Of a stretch of 64,000 bases of DNA, positions 12,677 through 25,900 are shown in pieces. The stretch covers positions 10,751,391-10,815,390 of the forward strand of contig NC_135564.1 in NCBI RefSeq assembly GCF_964340395.1, read 5' to 3'. Position numbers and translations under genes: made by a program. The first letter of the stretch is position 1, and each line of letters begins with the position of its first letter. This DNA comes from Glandiceps talaboti (taxonomy: Eukaryota > Hemichordata > Enteropneusta > Spengelidae). Under the pieces are notes generated by a model. That model was given only the letters and a program-made list of their open reading frames with translations, did no database searches and was not told the DNA's origin.

Positions 12677-12680
12677 TTAA

Positions 12681-13199
12681 CAAAACTCTACAACACAAAG
12701 GACCTGTAATGCTGATAACCATACGAATGCACAACCAACTGAACAGTACAACTTGTTAATCTCCACTAACTCCTTTCCAATGTTGGCATTCTGCATTCGT
12801 ACTACTTCTAGCAAGAGTTAAGAGAAATGTTTAGTGTTGTTATCTTGTGTGATACGTAACAAAGGGTTACAAGACTACTATACTTGGCTACTCTGGGTGA
12901 CATAAACAGTTACCATAATTTTTGTATTTCCATAATATAGATATGATATGAATTGACAAAATCATTTTTCGTTTGTTTTTGTTTTTTGGGTTGATTTACA
13001 AAATAAACTTCTCAAAATGTACATATTCAAGTGATGTTAATACAAAGTAGGTGCCTTTATTTAATGTAAGACCACTTAAGTGTGCTGTAACTGTGGATGT
13101 ATCGGTAATAGTTTATAATTTTTGTTGTTGACAGGTGCAGTAACATAAACTAACATTTTCGGCAAACATGTAGTAATTTGTTGTAAACAGTCAAGGTAG
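12681..13199. other. EPC 3'-flanking sequence
   Basis: No exon recognised. Carries AATAAA on the minus strand at 13056-13061, a possible EPC poly(A) signal 743 nt past the stop. Confidence 0.35.
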
Positions 13200-13480
13200 A
13201 TGGTGATTGGAAGACAGAATTGGTATGGATACAAGCTATGGACAGATACTCATACCTGATTGGATAGTGGGTAAGGTACAGGTGCAACTTTTCACATGAT
13301 ATTCTAACCTGATTGGACAACTGGTTTAGAATATTGAGAATACTTGCATTTGATTGGACAATACTGCTAGACAACATGGAACTAAGACCTGATTGGACAC
13401 TCGGTTTGATACTGCTACAGATTACTATGTACTCACACTTGATTGGACAATAGACTTTTGTACTCTTGTGGACTGTAACA
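13200..13480. repeat. Degenerate tandem repeat with CTGATTGGACA core
   Basis: ACCTGATTGGACA-like cores recur about every 60-65 bp, five times, with diverged spacers (GGTTTAGAATATTGAGAATA, GGTTTGATACTGCTACAG). It probably lies in the EPC 3' UTR or just beyond. Confidence 0.55.
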
Positions 13481-13803
13481 TGGAAATGGACAAATAATGA
13501 GGTTGTTATTGTTGAATGTAACCTGATACCTAAACTGACCAGATTATAGGTTTTGGTACTAGCCTATACTGCCACCATATCTAGTACAAAATAGCCGTGG
13601 TTACAGTAACAGAACTCTGCATTACATGAATCAATATGCCAGCCAAATAATGAACACAACATCGTACATTTCGGATGATACAATACAAAATTTTGGGGGC
13701 ATATACAAATAGCAACTAAGAAGTGAAGTTCAGAGTTTACTGAGGTTGATGAGAGCTACTAATTTAAACAGATATATCACAATCTTTATACAATAAAAAT
13801 ACT

Positions 13804-13939
13804 TTAAATCCAGTCAGTGGCATTCACAGATCTTTTCTCTCTCAGAATTCCTGACACTTTCTTGCTTCCTTCACCTCTCTCTTCCACAATGATTCTTCCG
13901 TGTTCCTTCCTCTCTTCGTTGCTCACTGTCTGTGAATTA
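13804..13939 (-). CDS. EPC: EPC terminal coding exon 13 (residues 754-798 and stop)
   Basis: Acceptor CTTGGCAG gives a 45-codon open frame that ends NATDWI-stop. Two other AGs just downstream either hit an immediate stop or give a much shorter tail. Charged (EERKEHGRIIVEERGEG); sequence not conserved, so this is a model-based call. Confidence 0.65.
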
Positions 13940-16900
13940 CTGCCAAGATAGATCCTTGTACACATTAACACAGCTAAACACAACTAGAGTCAAGTCACTT
14001 CCATTACAACTGTTTGGTCATTACCTATACTTGTTAGTGATTTTCTTTTATCGTGTGCTTCTCTGCAACACAAAAGTAAAAGTTGACAAGTCAGTCAATA
14101 ATTCACCATAAGCAAAGTTCTAGTTACTTGGTTGTAATAGCTGAGCATCAATATTTGTGACTCCTAAGTGCTTATTACCTCAAATAAAACAATATTGATG
14201 TTCAGCTTTTACATATGTACGTCTACTGACTCCCTGTCCCATACGACAATGTGTGTCAATGGCAAAGAGTCCAATGAACAATGAAAGAGGAATAAGTTTC
14301 AACTTGTTATTTCTCGGTAATCACATATAATTTTTTGTAAGTGACGTCTAGTCATGAAATGACTCTCCATGACGCAATATTTCCGAAAATGCCTTTATTT
14401 TCTATCAGCTGTATTCCCTTTTAACCAGATTCAGAAGTATTGCAGTTCAGATTTCTAGTTTTTCTTACCTTGAAAGTCCATCTAAACTGTTTGGCGATGA
14501 GGACAGCTTAAACAAAGTACTAGCTGCCGACGTTGATGGCACAATTGATGATGTGACTGGCTTGGATACATTGGATGTTGCATTGAGTGTTGTCACTGTA
14601 CTGATATTATCAATAGCTGAAGCAGGACTTCGTGATTTGAGCAAGTCTGTTGTGCTGGTTGTTGTTGTTGTTGTTGACACTGCTGTTGCTGTTCTTGTTA
14701 ACGAGGTTGCATTTAACGTCGAGAGTCCTGTACTCGACGTTGTTGCTGTTGTGGTTGCTGTTGAAATTGGATAATTCAATTGAAGAACTGTTGCAGCAGG
14801 TGCAAGGGAATGACCAGGGGCAGTAACTACGGAAAAAAATAAATAGATACATGTCAGTGACTGACAATATCATGGATTTATGACAGATTGCAATAATCAA
14901 CAACACATATCAACAGACTAGTCTGACAGATTTGTTGTGGATGCTCCCTTGAAATCTGCACTAGCTGGCAACATGAACATTGATAGAAACTGTTTGTTCG
15001 ATATAATGATTTACTTGTTATATCATATTGTACATCCTGAACAGTGTTGAATCACGTGTGGGTAAATGTATTTGTGTAGCAGTATATATAGTGTGTAGTA
15101 ATAATAATAATAATAATAATAAATAATGTTGGGTTCTTATATAGTGCTTTCCCACGCTGTGCTCAAAGTGCTTTACAATTACAGGTAAAACAGCGAGGGA
15201 TCGCAGAACGACTGTGCGTATCATGCACATTTTATGTTCCCTAAGAACAATTTAGATAGATAAGAAACAGGCTTCCCACAGACCACTCAATACAAATATA
15301 AACAACACCACACTCCTGCTGACAAGCAGGCACTGTATGTGCACACACATATCACTTGTAACTTAGATTCAATACACATGTATGTGTCAAAATCTGAGCC
15401 TGTAATGCAATAACTTTCAATAGCTTGTTTGTTCCAAGGACGATGTGTGTGTGTCTGTGTATCAGAAGTAGTATTACTGATCAAGTTGTCCACATCCAAA
15501 TATCAGCACCCCTAATGAATCAAGACTTCAAACTTATCACTATACTACTTATAGATAAAATAGACCTTAAATTGACATGTACAAAGTCTAAGTATTGACA
15601 TTTTCACAATTTTCAGTGGATAAATTATTGGTTGTCTGAAAAAAACAAATAACCTAGTTAACTAGTGTAGACTTAATTACTCACTACATGTAGATTAGTA
15701 ATTAAAGTCAATTAAAAACACACTGACCTACTTTGAGTACATTCTCTGTAAACCATAGCCTATTTTTTTTTTATCAAGTGAAATGACATATGTAGGTCAT
15801 ATTGACAGTGCAAGTAATATCTGTGATAAACAAGGTAGAATTTGACTTTGAACTTTCGACATGAACATTCTCAATCAAGAAAAAGATGCAAATTTGTGGC
15901 TTCTTGAAATGAAACTGGCTGCCACTTGGTAAACAAATGATATGGGTTATCATGTAAAGACAATCATGATGTATCTGTGATTGTACTTTTGTTAAGTTTG
16001 GTAACCTTGGAAACAGCAGAATTTCTGTAACAACGGACTTGATGGTTTTTACGATGTAATGGCTTCAACTGTTTACTTTCCTACTGATAAAGTATATCTA
16101 CTTGTACACCCTAACTGTTTACAGCACCTCTACAATTGTTTTACTTTGTGTTTGAATTTGTTTCTCTTCAAATGTTGCATCTCATCAGTGAAACAGACAC
16201 CAACCCTGTAAACCAACTCTGCTGTAAACTTGAATATTTAAGGTATGTTACACCAATAAAGATAAACAGGTCATATTTTGATACTGAAATGTTCCTTTAG
16301 ACAAATAATAGTTTGATTTCTCTTCATCAAAACACAAGAATGATACCATTGCTATGGGCCTGATGATTATAGTTGCTAGGGTTTTTAATATAATTTTGCT
16401 CTTGCTGCTGTTCAAACATATGCAGTTATTATGGGTATGATCATGGTTGCTAGGGGTTTTCAGTACAGATTCAAGTAAGTATTCACCTGGCCACCTAAAA
16501 TACCACATGCAGTTACTATGGGCATGATCATGGTTGGTAGGAGCTTTTGGGGAATAATTTTGAATTATTGTTTTGTTAAAGTAATAAGCTGGTAAGCTGG
16601 TAAAATCAATGAGCTCCCCGGGTATTTTACTGGGTTCCTGACCAAACTCATGGTACATTTGTATAGGAATCTATATGTGTTTTACTAGACTTCTCCTCTG
16701 TTAGGGTTTCCAACCGTAGCAAAAAATACTGATGACCAATGCCAAGTGTTAGTTTGTCATTTACAGTCTGGCAACCATACAATAAAACACTGCCTGTAGT
16801 TCTAGCCCACGAATACCAGTGTACATGTACATGTACATGCAGTTGGAATTTTACTTTCTTAATATAACTCAACCCAACTTGCCTCCATGCTACCTGGAAA

Positions 16901-19900
16901 TCATCTCAAATCACACAAGGATAACAAACAACACTTGGGTATTGCAGTAGTTTTGAAAATCGATACTGTTGCAAGTACGCGACACTGTAATTTAATTCCA
17001 AATGTCAGAAGTCAGATGGCCTTTACCTATCATACTTACCACTCTGAATGTTCCAGTACATACCATATGTAATGTTACCTAGTATGGCTGAATATCATTT
17101 TCTTTCTTTATTCAAACCAAATCTCTGTAACTGCATAGCAATCATTTTGCTTTCCAAAAAATTTACCAACTAGACATCCCCAATAAAACAATGGTCATAG
17201 AAAATTACAATTGGTCAGGCATTTTTATGACTACCACTTTTAGTTTTTAACCCAATCTCCTTACCTGTGTAGCAATCGTTTTGCTTTGAACAATTTCAAA
17301 ACTAGATACCCAAAATAAAATTGCCATCGAACAAAATGACAAATGGGCTATCATTTTCTAACTGCATGTGGTCTATGCACAGGACAGACATACACAGACT
17401 GAACCAATATGCAATAAAATCATGCCATTATGGTAGAGGGAAGACAAGAACCTACAGACAATAATATTCCTCAGTATGGCCTACAAATCTTATTTGTAAG
17501 ACTACTTCTCATTTGTGCCCACAACATATCTCCATATTCTGGTCATGGCAAAGAAAACAATACATCAAATTGCCATTGCTTTTCAGCAGGTATAACTTTC
17601 TTGTCCAGTTCCACAGTTATTTCTTCTCGAGTTGCAACCTTTCGATGCCAGGCTCACAACCATTCACTTGTTTCAAAACAAGGCAACATGCCGCTGTAGT
17701 ACTGAGATGATGAAATTAGACGCCTAATATAACAAGGCATCTGATGTTGTTTGAATCCTTGCTCTCTGTAGGGTATATTAATCCGTGAGTTGCCTAAAAC
17801 ACAAGTGCTGGCTGGTGCCAATACTTACTTTTGGGAGTTGGCTCATATATGGCACTGTTCGTAACCTGGTTTTTAGAAGTCCTTGAATGTGCTGTGGCAC
17901 TAGGTTGCACTAGACTGGGACATTGGTCCGTGTTAATTAAAGCCGACACAGCAAATTGAGCACTTGCTGAGTCCAGTGTGAATTTGGAAGTCGGTTGCGA
18001 ACAAAATGACGCTTCCAAGTTAATTGAGGAATCTAGGAGGGACTTTTCTTGTGTTAATTGTTCAAGTTGCTGTTTCTGCATTTGTGCTAACTGTTCCTGG
18101 TGATTTAAAAACTGTTCTGCATTGAATGCTGTAGTGTCCTTATCACTTGAAGCAGCCGATGAACACGACGTTGATGATACAGGCACAGAGAAAGGCGCTT
18201 TGGTCTGACTACCACTCGGTTTGTCTGATGAAGGTGGTGATCTAGGTCTAAAATGTAACCTACAGAGGGAAAGAGAGAGAGACAGAGAAAAATGACAACA
18301 TGAGAAACTTACATATATAAAGTCAAAAGTAGATTGAAGAGAATAAGACAGACTCGTAGAAACTGTGATAAATATGTACCAAATAATTTATCCACATACA
18401 TCATCTTGATTGGTTTCGTTTACATTATAAAACTGTTGTTTTGTTTATTAAAAAAATATAATAAGGATGAATTTAGATGAAACTTTGCAGAAAGACTGCC
18501 TATTAGACAAGGACCAAATTATCTGATTCCACATCTGGATCTTAGTGATGCCATGGCATTACTAGCATCACCTATCAAGCTCCAACCATTGAGGGCACAC
18601 ATCTTTGGTTTTTGAATAGTATAGTTGGACTATTAGGTGAATGGCTCTCTGTTCTGCCTTGGCAGAGGTATGCAGCTTTACCTAGTGCTCTATATAGTTT
18701 AGATTGAGAATGGAAGGAAACACTTACCATTTGTTGTCTCTGATTTCTCTAAGAATTTCGCTAAGAGGAAGACCATTTGGCAGTGATGATGAAGTATTGG
18801 AATTTTCTAAATCACTAAGATGATCATCTATTGGTGTATAAGCTCTGTCTAAAATCACCCTGTAAAAATGAAGGAAGTCTGTTAGAATCTCAATGTCTAA
18901 AATCACCCTGTAAAAATGATGGAAGTCTGTTAGAATCTCAATGTCTAAAATCACTCTGTAAATATGAATGAAGCATGTGAGAATCTCAATATCTCAATCT
19001 TCAATTTCATGGCATGAAATATGGCTCAATTCATAATATGAGAATGACTGCAAGGTTGGTAAATGGAATATGGTGCAACTCTGAGTCTGGCAAACTATAT
19101 CTACTTATTGTCACTTCCTCCCCCTTCCCCCAACTCTTCATCAGGCAAACCCTGTAAATATTCTGATACTCACCGTCCACCCCTACCAACTCTTCGCCTG
19201 GCAAATCCTATACATCTACGAGGAGTCCTGAGTGAGGTACATGTAAAACGATATCGGTGATCACCCCAACCACCTTCTTCTTTACTACACCATGGCCAAT
19301 TACCTGCCTTTTCAGTATGTGCCTGTCAAGAACAATAAATGATTAGATTTGGGCACACAAACACAGATACATGTCCACACACACACACACAAATACACAC
19401 ACACAGTTGGACACATGAATACACACTGTGACACACAGATATAGACACAGACACAGACACAGACACAGACACAGACACAGACAAGGATTAGGTGCAGTAT
19501 CAAGTTTGCCCAGCACCCACACACTCAGATGCAAGGGACAGACATAGAGACACACACACACACAATCTATCCCACCCAGACAAAAATGCACACAGACACA
19601 CAAATTCAGGATTTACACAAAAAGACTTGTTCCCTGACAAGTGCCTTCAAGTAACAGTCTATGTCCTCCACTTTATAAATATATCACATGTTCTTGAAAA
19701 GATGCCAAGACTTTCAATTGTATCATCTATGACAAATCTACATCAATGAAGACTCATGTCATATTCTCCAATTTTCCTGACAATTGCAATAGAGAAATGT
19801 TTACTTACTGCATAATAACTGCAGCCTTTCTTTCTTCTAAAAGCAAACTGACCATCTGGATCATTTTCATCATCTTGGTCAGAAGGAGATTGCACCTGTT

Positions 19901-22900
19901 AGTCGAAAGGGAAGTTGCGTATTAGTTGTCATTTTATCAGTCTTAAAAGAAAATTCCAGTCAGAATTATTTCTGCCTTGGTCAGGACACTAGTGTTGATT
20001 ACTGCTATTAACTTGCTGATGGTGATGAAATATCACACTGATAACTTGCACTCAATTTTGAAATCTACCCTGCTGCACTGAACATGTGTTCAGCCAATTT
20101 GGAAATTTCCTGCACGGGTTTAGAGGAAAACTTCTGGTAATGATATCAATCTCTTTATCTTGACAAATATAGTGTCACTTCCTTCACCAAAATGAGGAAT
20201 TCTACTTACTGGTGAGAATACTTCGTCATCAGAACTGACATCATGCATGTGTGAATCTAAATCATTGTAGGTGGGCACTGTGCTGGTACTCTGTTGTCTG
20301 GCTTGATTTTTCAATTTCTGTTTTCTTTCATATTTCCTCTTTTTCCGAACAACTTCTTCCTGTTAATCAAAGATTGCAATTGTTTGTTAAATACATGTAG
20401 ATACTGCTATTTCTTGATTACTGAAAACTACAATGCATTTTACATAATTATCCAACACAAAAATATATACACGCAAAAAAACAAAACTTTTGAACCCCCC
20501 CCCCCCCTTTATTTCATTCAGCCTAGAAAAATACAAGTGACCTAAGGGGCTTTGTCACAACGAGTCAAAGATGAGAAGTGACATAACCTACTGTGGTCAT
20601 GGGTATTTTCTGCCTGAATGAAGAAACTTAATGGGGAATAATACAACTACCCAACACAGGTATAACTTATGAAAAATCATAGAGTTGCAACTTTGTATAA
20701 TTTGATTCATATTCTTAGCACTACAGACATGCATTGACATAACATACATGTAGAACAACTAGGGTATAAATCCCTTATACTTTGTTTAAACATGTTCAAC
20801 TTGGCTTGCAAGTGGCATAACCCACAATAACAAAACATGCACTACATATTGTAATTTGTTGCTGATCTGAATATAAGGTTACCAATTCAGTCCCCAATAC
20901 ATTCAGATACATACGATTTCATCAATATTCACAACTCAAAACTAAACATAATATACTTGCCCCTACTTTGTTTGCCCATGAATCATGGCGATGTAGACCT
21001 GACGCATACTGACTACCATTGTGTATTGATGGTATTGTATATGACGGTCTCTGGTTGCGAAGGGCTTCACACTCTGCCAACAGCTGACCATTATAATCAC
21101 CAGCTCCATATCTGTAATAGTTGCACAATTTTAGCCAGAGTTAGAAATGTATGAAACAGACAATGATTTGTGGTTTGTACACGTTCATAATTAAATTTTA
21201 ATCCCTGTTTGCTGTCACAAGCATGGCAACATGACATTCTTTGACACTGCCTTGTTTCCTTGTTAATAATGTACAGAATACCTTTAAAATTGTTAGGATT
21301 CTAATTCAGCAGTGGTCCAGGTAACATTGACTAATAAACATTGTATCTAGACTACCAAACTAGCAGTAGTCCAGGGTACATAGACTACTAAACATTGTAT
21401 CTAGACTACCAAATTAGCAGTAGTCCAGGGCACATAGACTACTAAAACATTGTATCTAGACTACCAAATTAACAGTAGTCCAGGACACATAGACTACTAA
21501 ACATTGTATCTAGACTACCAAACTAGCAGTAGTCCAGGGCATATAGACTACCAAATTTATAAGGTGATAGTCCATTAGACCAATGGAAATCAATAGAAAA
21601 ATTAAGCCGGAAATTGGCTAAATCTGACTACCATGTATAAAAAAAATAAATGAAAGCCTTTACATGAATTTATGCAATTACTCATCAACAATAAAAATTC
21701 ATCCATGACAAAGAATATTTAATTATGACAATTCAATTTCAATGACCTATGCCTGCCATTATAAATTCATTTTATTATCATTATTATTACTCTGTTGCAT
21801 ATTGGTAAATTTACACGTAATACCATGACAATAATTTTTACCTCTTCTCAAAGATTTCAACAGTCAGGTGGAGGTTTTCTCTTTTGCTCTTTTCTCTTCT
21901 TTTGACCATTTCTAAAAGTGTTACAGCTCTACTCAGATCCCTTCTGAGTTTTAGCATTTTTTCGTATGACGCTTCATCATTTTTTCTATTTTTCCTGGTT
22001 TGCATCTTTTCTGTCCGCCTTCTGAATGCTACGTAAGGATTGTTACTTGTTGAACCATCTCTCTTGTCCTGTTTTACTTGAGGTATTAAAGCATGACCCT
22101 GTAAAGGAAAATGAGTTGAGTTAGAAACACAAAGAACATATTTTAAGCAGAAAACTACGTTTGACCTGAATGCCCGCTGTAAGGTTATGTGTATGTACCA
22201 TTGTAAAGAGCGCCACCAATGGTGAAAGTGTGAATATACATGCATGGCCTATTCCATTTTTACACGAGTCTAGCTACATGTACCACGAGGTCAGCTGACG
22301 GAACATCATTTATTTAGTTTGGTTTATTCCCCAAATTGAGCATAGCAACTTGTATTTTACCAAGCTACTCATCTGACTTCAAGTCCTACTCCTGGCTCAA
22401 CTAAAAACAACATGCGAGAATGAATGTTCATCGACGCTGGGTTCATACTTAGTTCTGACGAGGCCTCGGCAAAAATTTGGGATTCATGTCCAAGAAATAT
22501 TTTGACTCTTGCGAGTAGAAATTTTCATTACTAAACATGTTATACTGAAATAGTACCCAGTTACAACACTGTTTCTGCCAATTATACTTATTACATTTAT
22601 ATGAGTTTCTGAAAATTTTAACAATCGAAAACAGGAGAAGCAGACATATTTCAATTAACTAATAATGTTAGCAGCATTTGCCACAAAACTTTTGGAAGGG
22701 ATGAATGCTGTGGTATGCTGTAGTATTTGATTCTGGACAACATTAATGGCCCAAATACTGCTGTCAAAAGAGGCCCTCAAGTGACCAAATTAGACAGTCC
22801 TTTGTCTTTCTGATAACTGGTACATGGTACTCAAGTTTATACTTACAACTTTGAGTCTCTTGTTTAGCCAGTAATCATATACTGCTATTATCAGGTCATC

Positions 22901-25900
22901 ATCTTCTTTTAGAAGTAATTTAGCTTCTTGTAAAGTCACCACCTGTGAATCAATTGTGCATGAGATATCAACAAATTGACGATTTGAAATTTATTACTAA
23001 ATGAATTATTTGGGCTAGGTATGAAGTTTGTTACTGATTACATATTATATCCTAAAATTGTCTGCAATGAATGAGTACAAAAATGGTAATTAATTATAAA
23101 TTACATGTAATACATACATCCTTGGATCTGATATTAGATCATCTTTAATTTCACACAGGTTCCTGGTTGCTGATTCGAGTTTATTCATTTCCTTTAGACA
23201 TTTTTGAGATGAAACACATGTAGCTCAGAACCAGTTTATAGAAATTTGCCCGTATCAGTGTTTTGCAACTATTATAAATATTAGGTAAAACATATTTGAA
23301 ATCCCCACGGATTTCAATAGGGTTCCATCATAGTTCTGGTACAAAATTGGAAAATTTATACCCCTTTTCCCGTCTGTCACAGAGGTTTAAAAAGCTCAGC
23401 CCAAACATACTCATCATACAGAGCCAAGACAAAGTGATCAGTCAATTCTCGCTACCTGCAATACAATTCTACACATCACTGTGGAGTCAAATGGAACGAA
23501 GTCGCGCGACAACACGTTCTAATGTCGACAACTACACTTTCGGTCGGCTATGCTAATACACAGGAATGTTTCTTTCCCATTTTCAGTTGCAGACATCTCT
23601 TGTAATTTTGCTCTGGAAAGATACTGTACATATTTAAATTTCCCACCTCCATAATTATATAAGCTTAAAACTTGCGTTTATCTTATTTATTACAAATTAA
23701 ACTGTTTGGAAGAAACATTCACGTGTATTGACATTGGTGACCGGAAATGTAGGTGTCGACAAATGCAAGGGCGGTCGCGAGACTGCGTTCCATTTGACTC
23801 CTCAGCGATGCATAGAATTGTATTGCAGATAGCGAGAATTCTAACTTCTTGTTACTACCTACCTGCTGTCCACTCCCCTTCTCTAATCTATCCATCATTT
23901 CTTCAAATTGTAGTGGTTTGATTTCTATGTTCTTTGATTGTTTCTTCATCCAAATCTCATCCCCTGAATCCATGTCGTAATCTGGAATGTCTTGTTCAAT
24001 ACCTAGAGCTAATGATAAGAGTAGACAAGATGGACGACATTAAATATGGATATTGTGCGTGACGTACAGTATTAATGAGTTTTTCTTTGACAGCACTGGA
24101 TTCATCATCTGTCTACGTTAGTATCTGCCAGCCAAGTGTCAGCCTGTTGCTAACATCAAACTAGCCCGGTATTAACACCGGTCAGGTACACTGTACTTGA
24201 ATTTCATTTGAAAATATTTGCAGGTGAGGCGGTGGTGCCAACTTGGTGTTAGCACTGAGCTACATTGTACATTGTCACAGAGTCAGAAAGCAGGTTTGAG
24301 CTGTCTTGCATCATAAGACGCATCAGGTGAAAGATCTACCTCTATCACATTTCCAAAAAACTTTCCAAAATTCCACTCTTTTTATTTTCTGCAAGTTTTG
24401 AAGTACTTACGTTGTACATGGATATATTGCTTGTTCTGTCTATATGTAAGATCATACAATCTGTCATAATGAGGGACACCACCAATAAACTCTGGAGTGG
24501 GTATAACTAAATTACTTGTAGTTCCATAGACTTGTTGTGCAGTCATCGCTTCTTGAAGATGGCGTTCCTGTACAAGAGGCAAGCAAGTCAAGAAATTAGT
24601 TTGAAAGAAAACTTTCCATTTGTTAGGGGCTGGATCATACTTCTGAAGTAAACTCTATAAGTCAAAGACTCAGTGAATACTACAGGCAAGGGTTTCAATA
24701 CAGGGTTCTCACATTAGTGTTATCTTATCAGTAGAGACATAAGGATTACATACATGTAGGGTTATTCTATTATTTCTAATGCAAACTGGGCCACTGAGGC
24801 TGATGTGCTACCTATTTTTGTTCTGTTCAATATCTGGAATTATTGATGCATGGACACCGTAAGATAAGTAGCCCTCCCCCCACCCTGATAATTTAAATAA
24901 CATTAAATAAATAAAACTAAGAAATTAGTTGCGACTCTCTCCCATTCTAATCTAAATTAATAGGGACTTTATGGATAACATCAATCAAAATTATATTTTT
25001 GTGGAAAAATACACCAGTGATATTTTGGAAGATACATTTAAAAAACATGTCATTCATGATTGTATTGCATGTAGTAATTTATCAAAATGCAATTAAACTA
25101 ATACATTCAAGTCATTGTGTATTTAGATATGCATGAACAAAATTAATATGAGTACTAAAATTTTAACTAATACACCAGTAGTATAACATTAATATCATGT
25201 CATAAAATATACCAATGTAGCATTTCTATTTTAACACTTCAATGTACCGTAAACTTGGAAATTTGAACAAATGTTAAAACTAAGTAGTAACTATCACTAA
25301 AGTCTTCTTGTATATAAACACAATGCACCAGTCTGGTCATTTGTCAAAATTTATCTTTGAGACCTAACTGAAGACTGTAAAAATGCAAATTTTTCTGGGT
25401 GTCAAATATCAAGGTTTAGAATACCAGTATGAGAAGCAATTTGGAGTATGCATTATATTTGCATAATTATTACTTGAGCACAAATTTTTGCTAATGGCTT
25501 CCTCTTTGCATGTAAATGAAAGTACAATGTGCCTTGGGGACCACTTCCCTGAAAAGTCAATTAATTTCACTGACTGCCATTATATGATGAACACTTGTAA
25601 TGTTCCTGGTCTTTCTTATTATAATAAAAGAAATCTAGGGTTCATTGTTATGTTTTCAAGAAAATTGACAATTTTTTATTTTCATAGAGTTTGGAGATAG
25701 TATTTGGAGGACATATTCAATTCTAAAATGGATCAATTTTGATTTCATTTTCATCTCTATTTTCCAATTTATACAATGACACCCTCTAATGATAACCAAA
25801 ATTTGTTGTGGGTCAAAAATGAGAAAAACTGAGTCACCACATAGTAAGAGATAGGGAAACACTAAATTTTGGTGCGTCACTACAAATTGCATGCGTCAGT

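Larger units (their letters stand above)
14827..17828. other. EPC intron 11
   Basis: Contains a degraded family C MITE relative (about 14953-15676) interrupted by an ATT-tailed dispersed repeat (15095-15185), and a three-copy repeat with GGTTGCTAGG-type words at 16340-16560. No alternative exon recognised. Confidence 0.6.

Noticed and set aside
14952-15676. Possible further EPC exon in intron 11
   Set aside because: Sequence is a decayed MITE with another repeat inside it; exons 11 and 12 join in phase without it.
16248-16658. 136-codon minus-strand frame with repeated NHDHAHSN-like peptides
   Set aside because: It is the translation of the CATGATCATGGTTG tandem repeat in EPC intron 11; the same peptide appears at 53666-53923 for the same reason.
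22099-22245. N-terminal extension of the frame at EPC exon 5 (starting MHVYSHFHHW)
   Set aside because: Reads into intron 4; the acceptor at 22099 and phase-0 join to exon 4 agree with the vertebrate protein.
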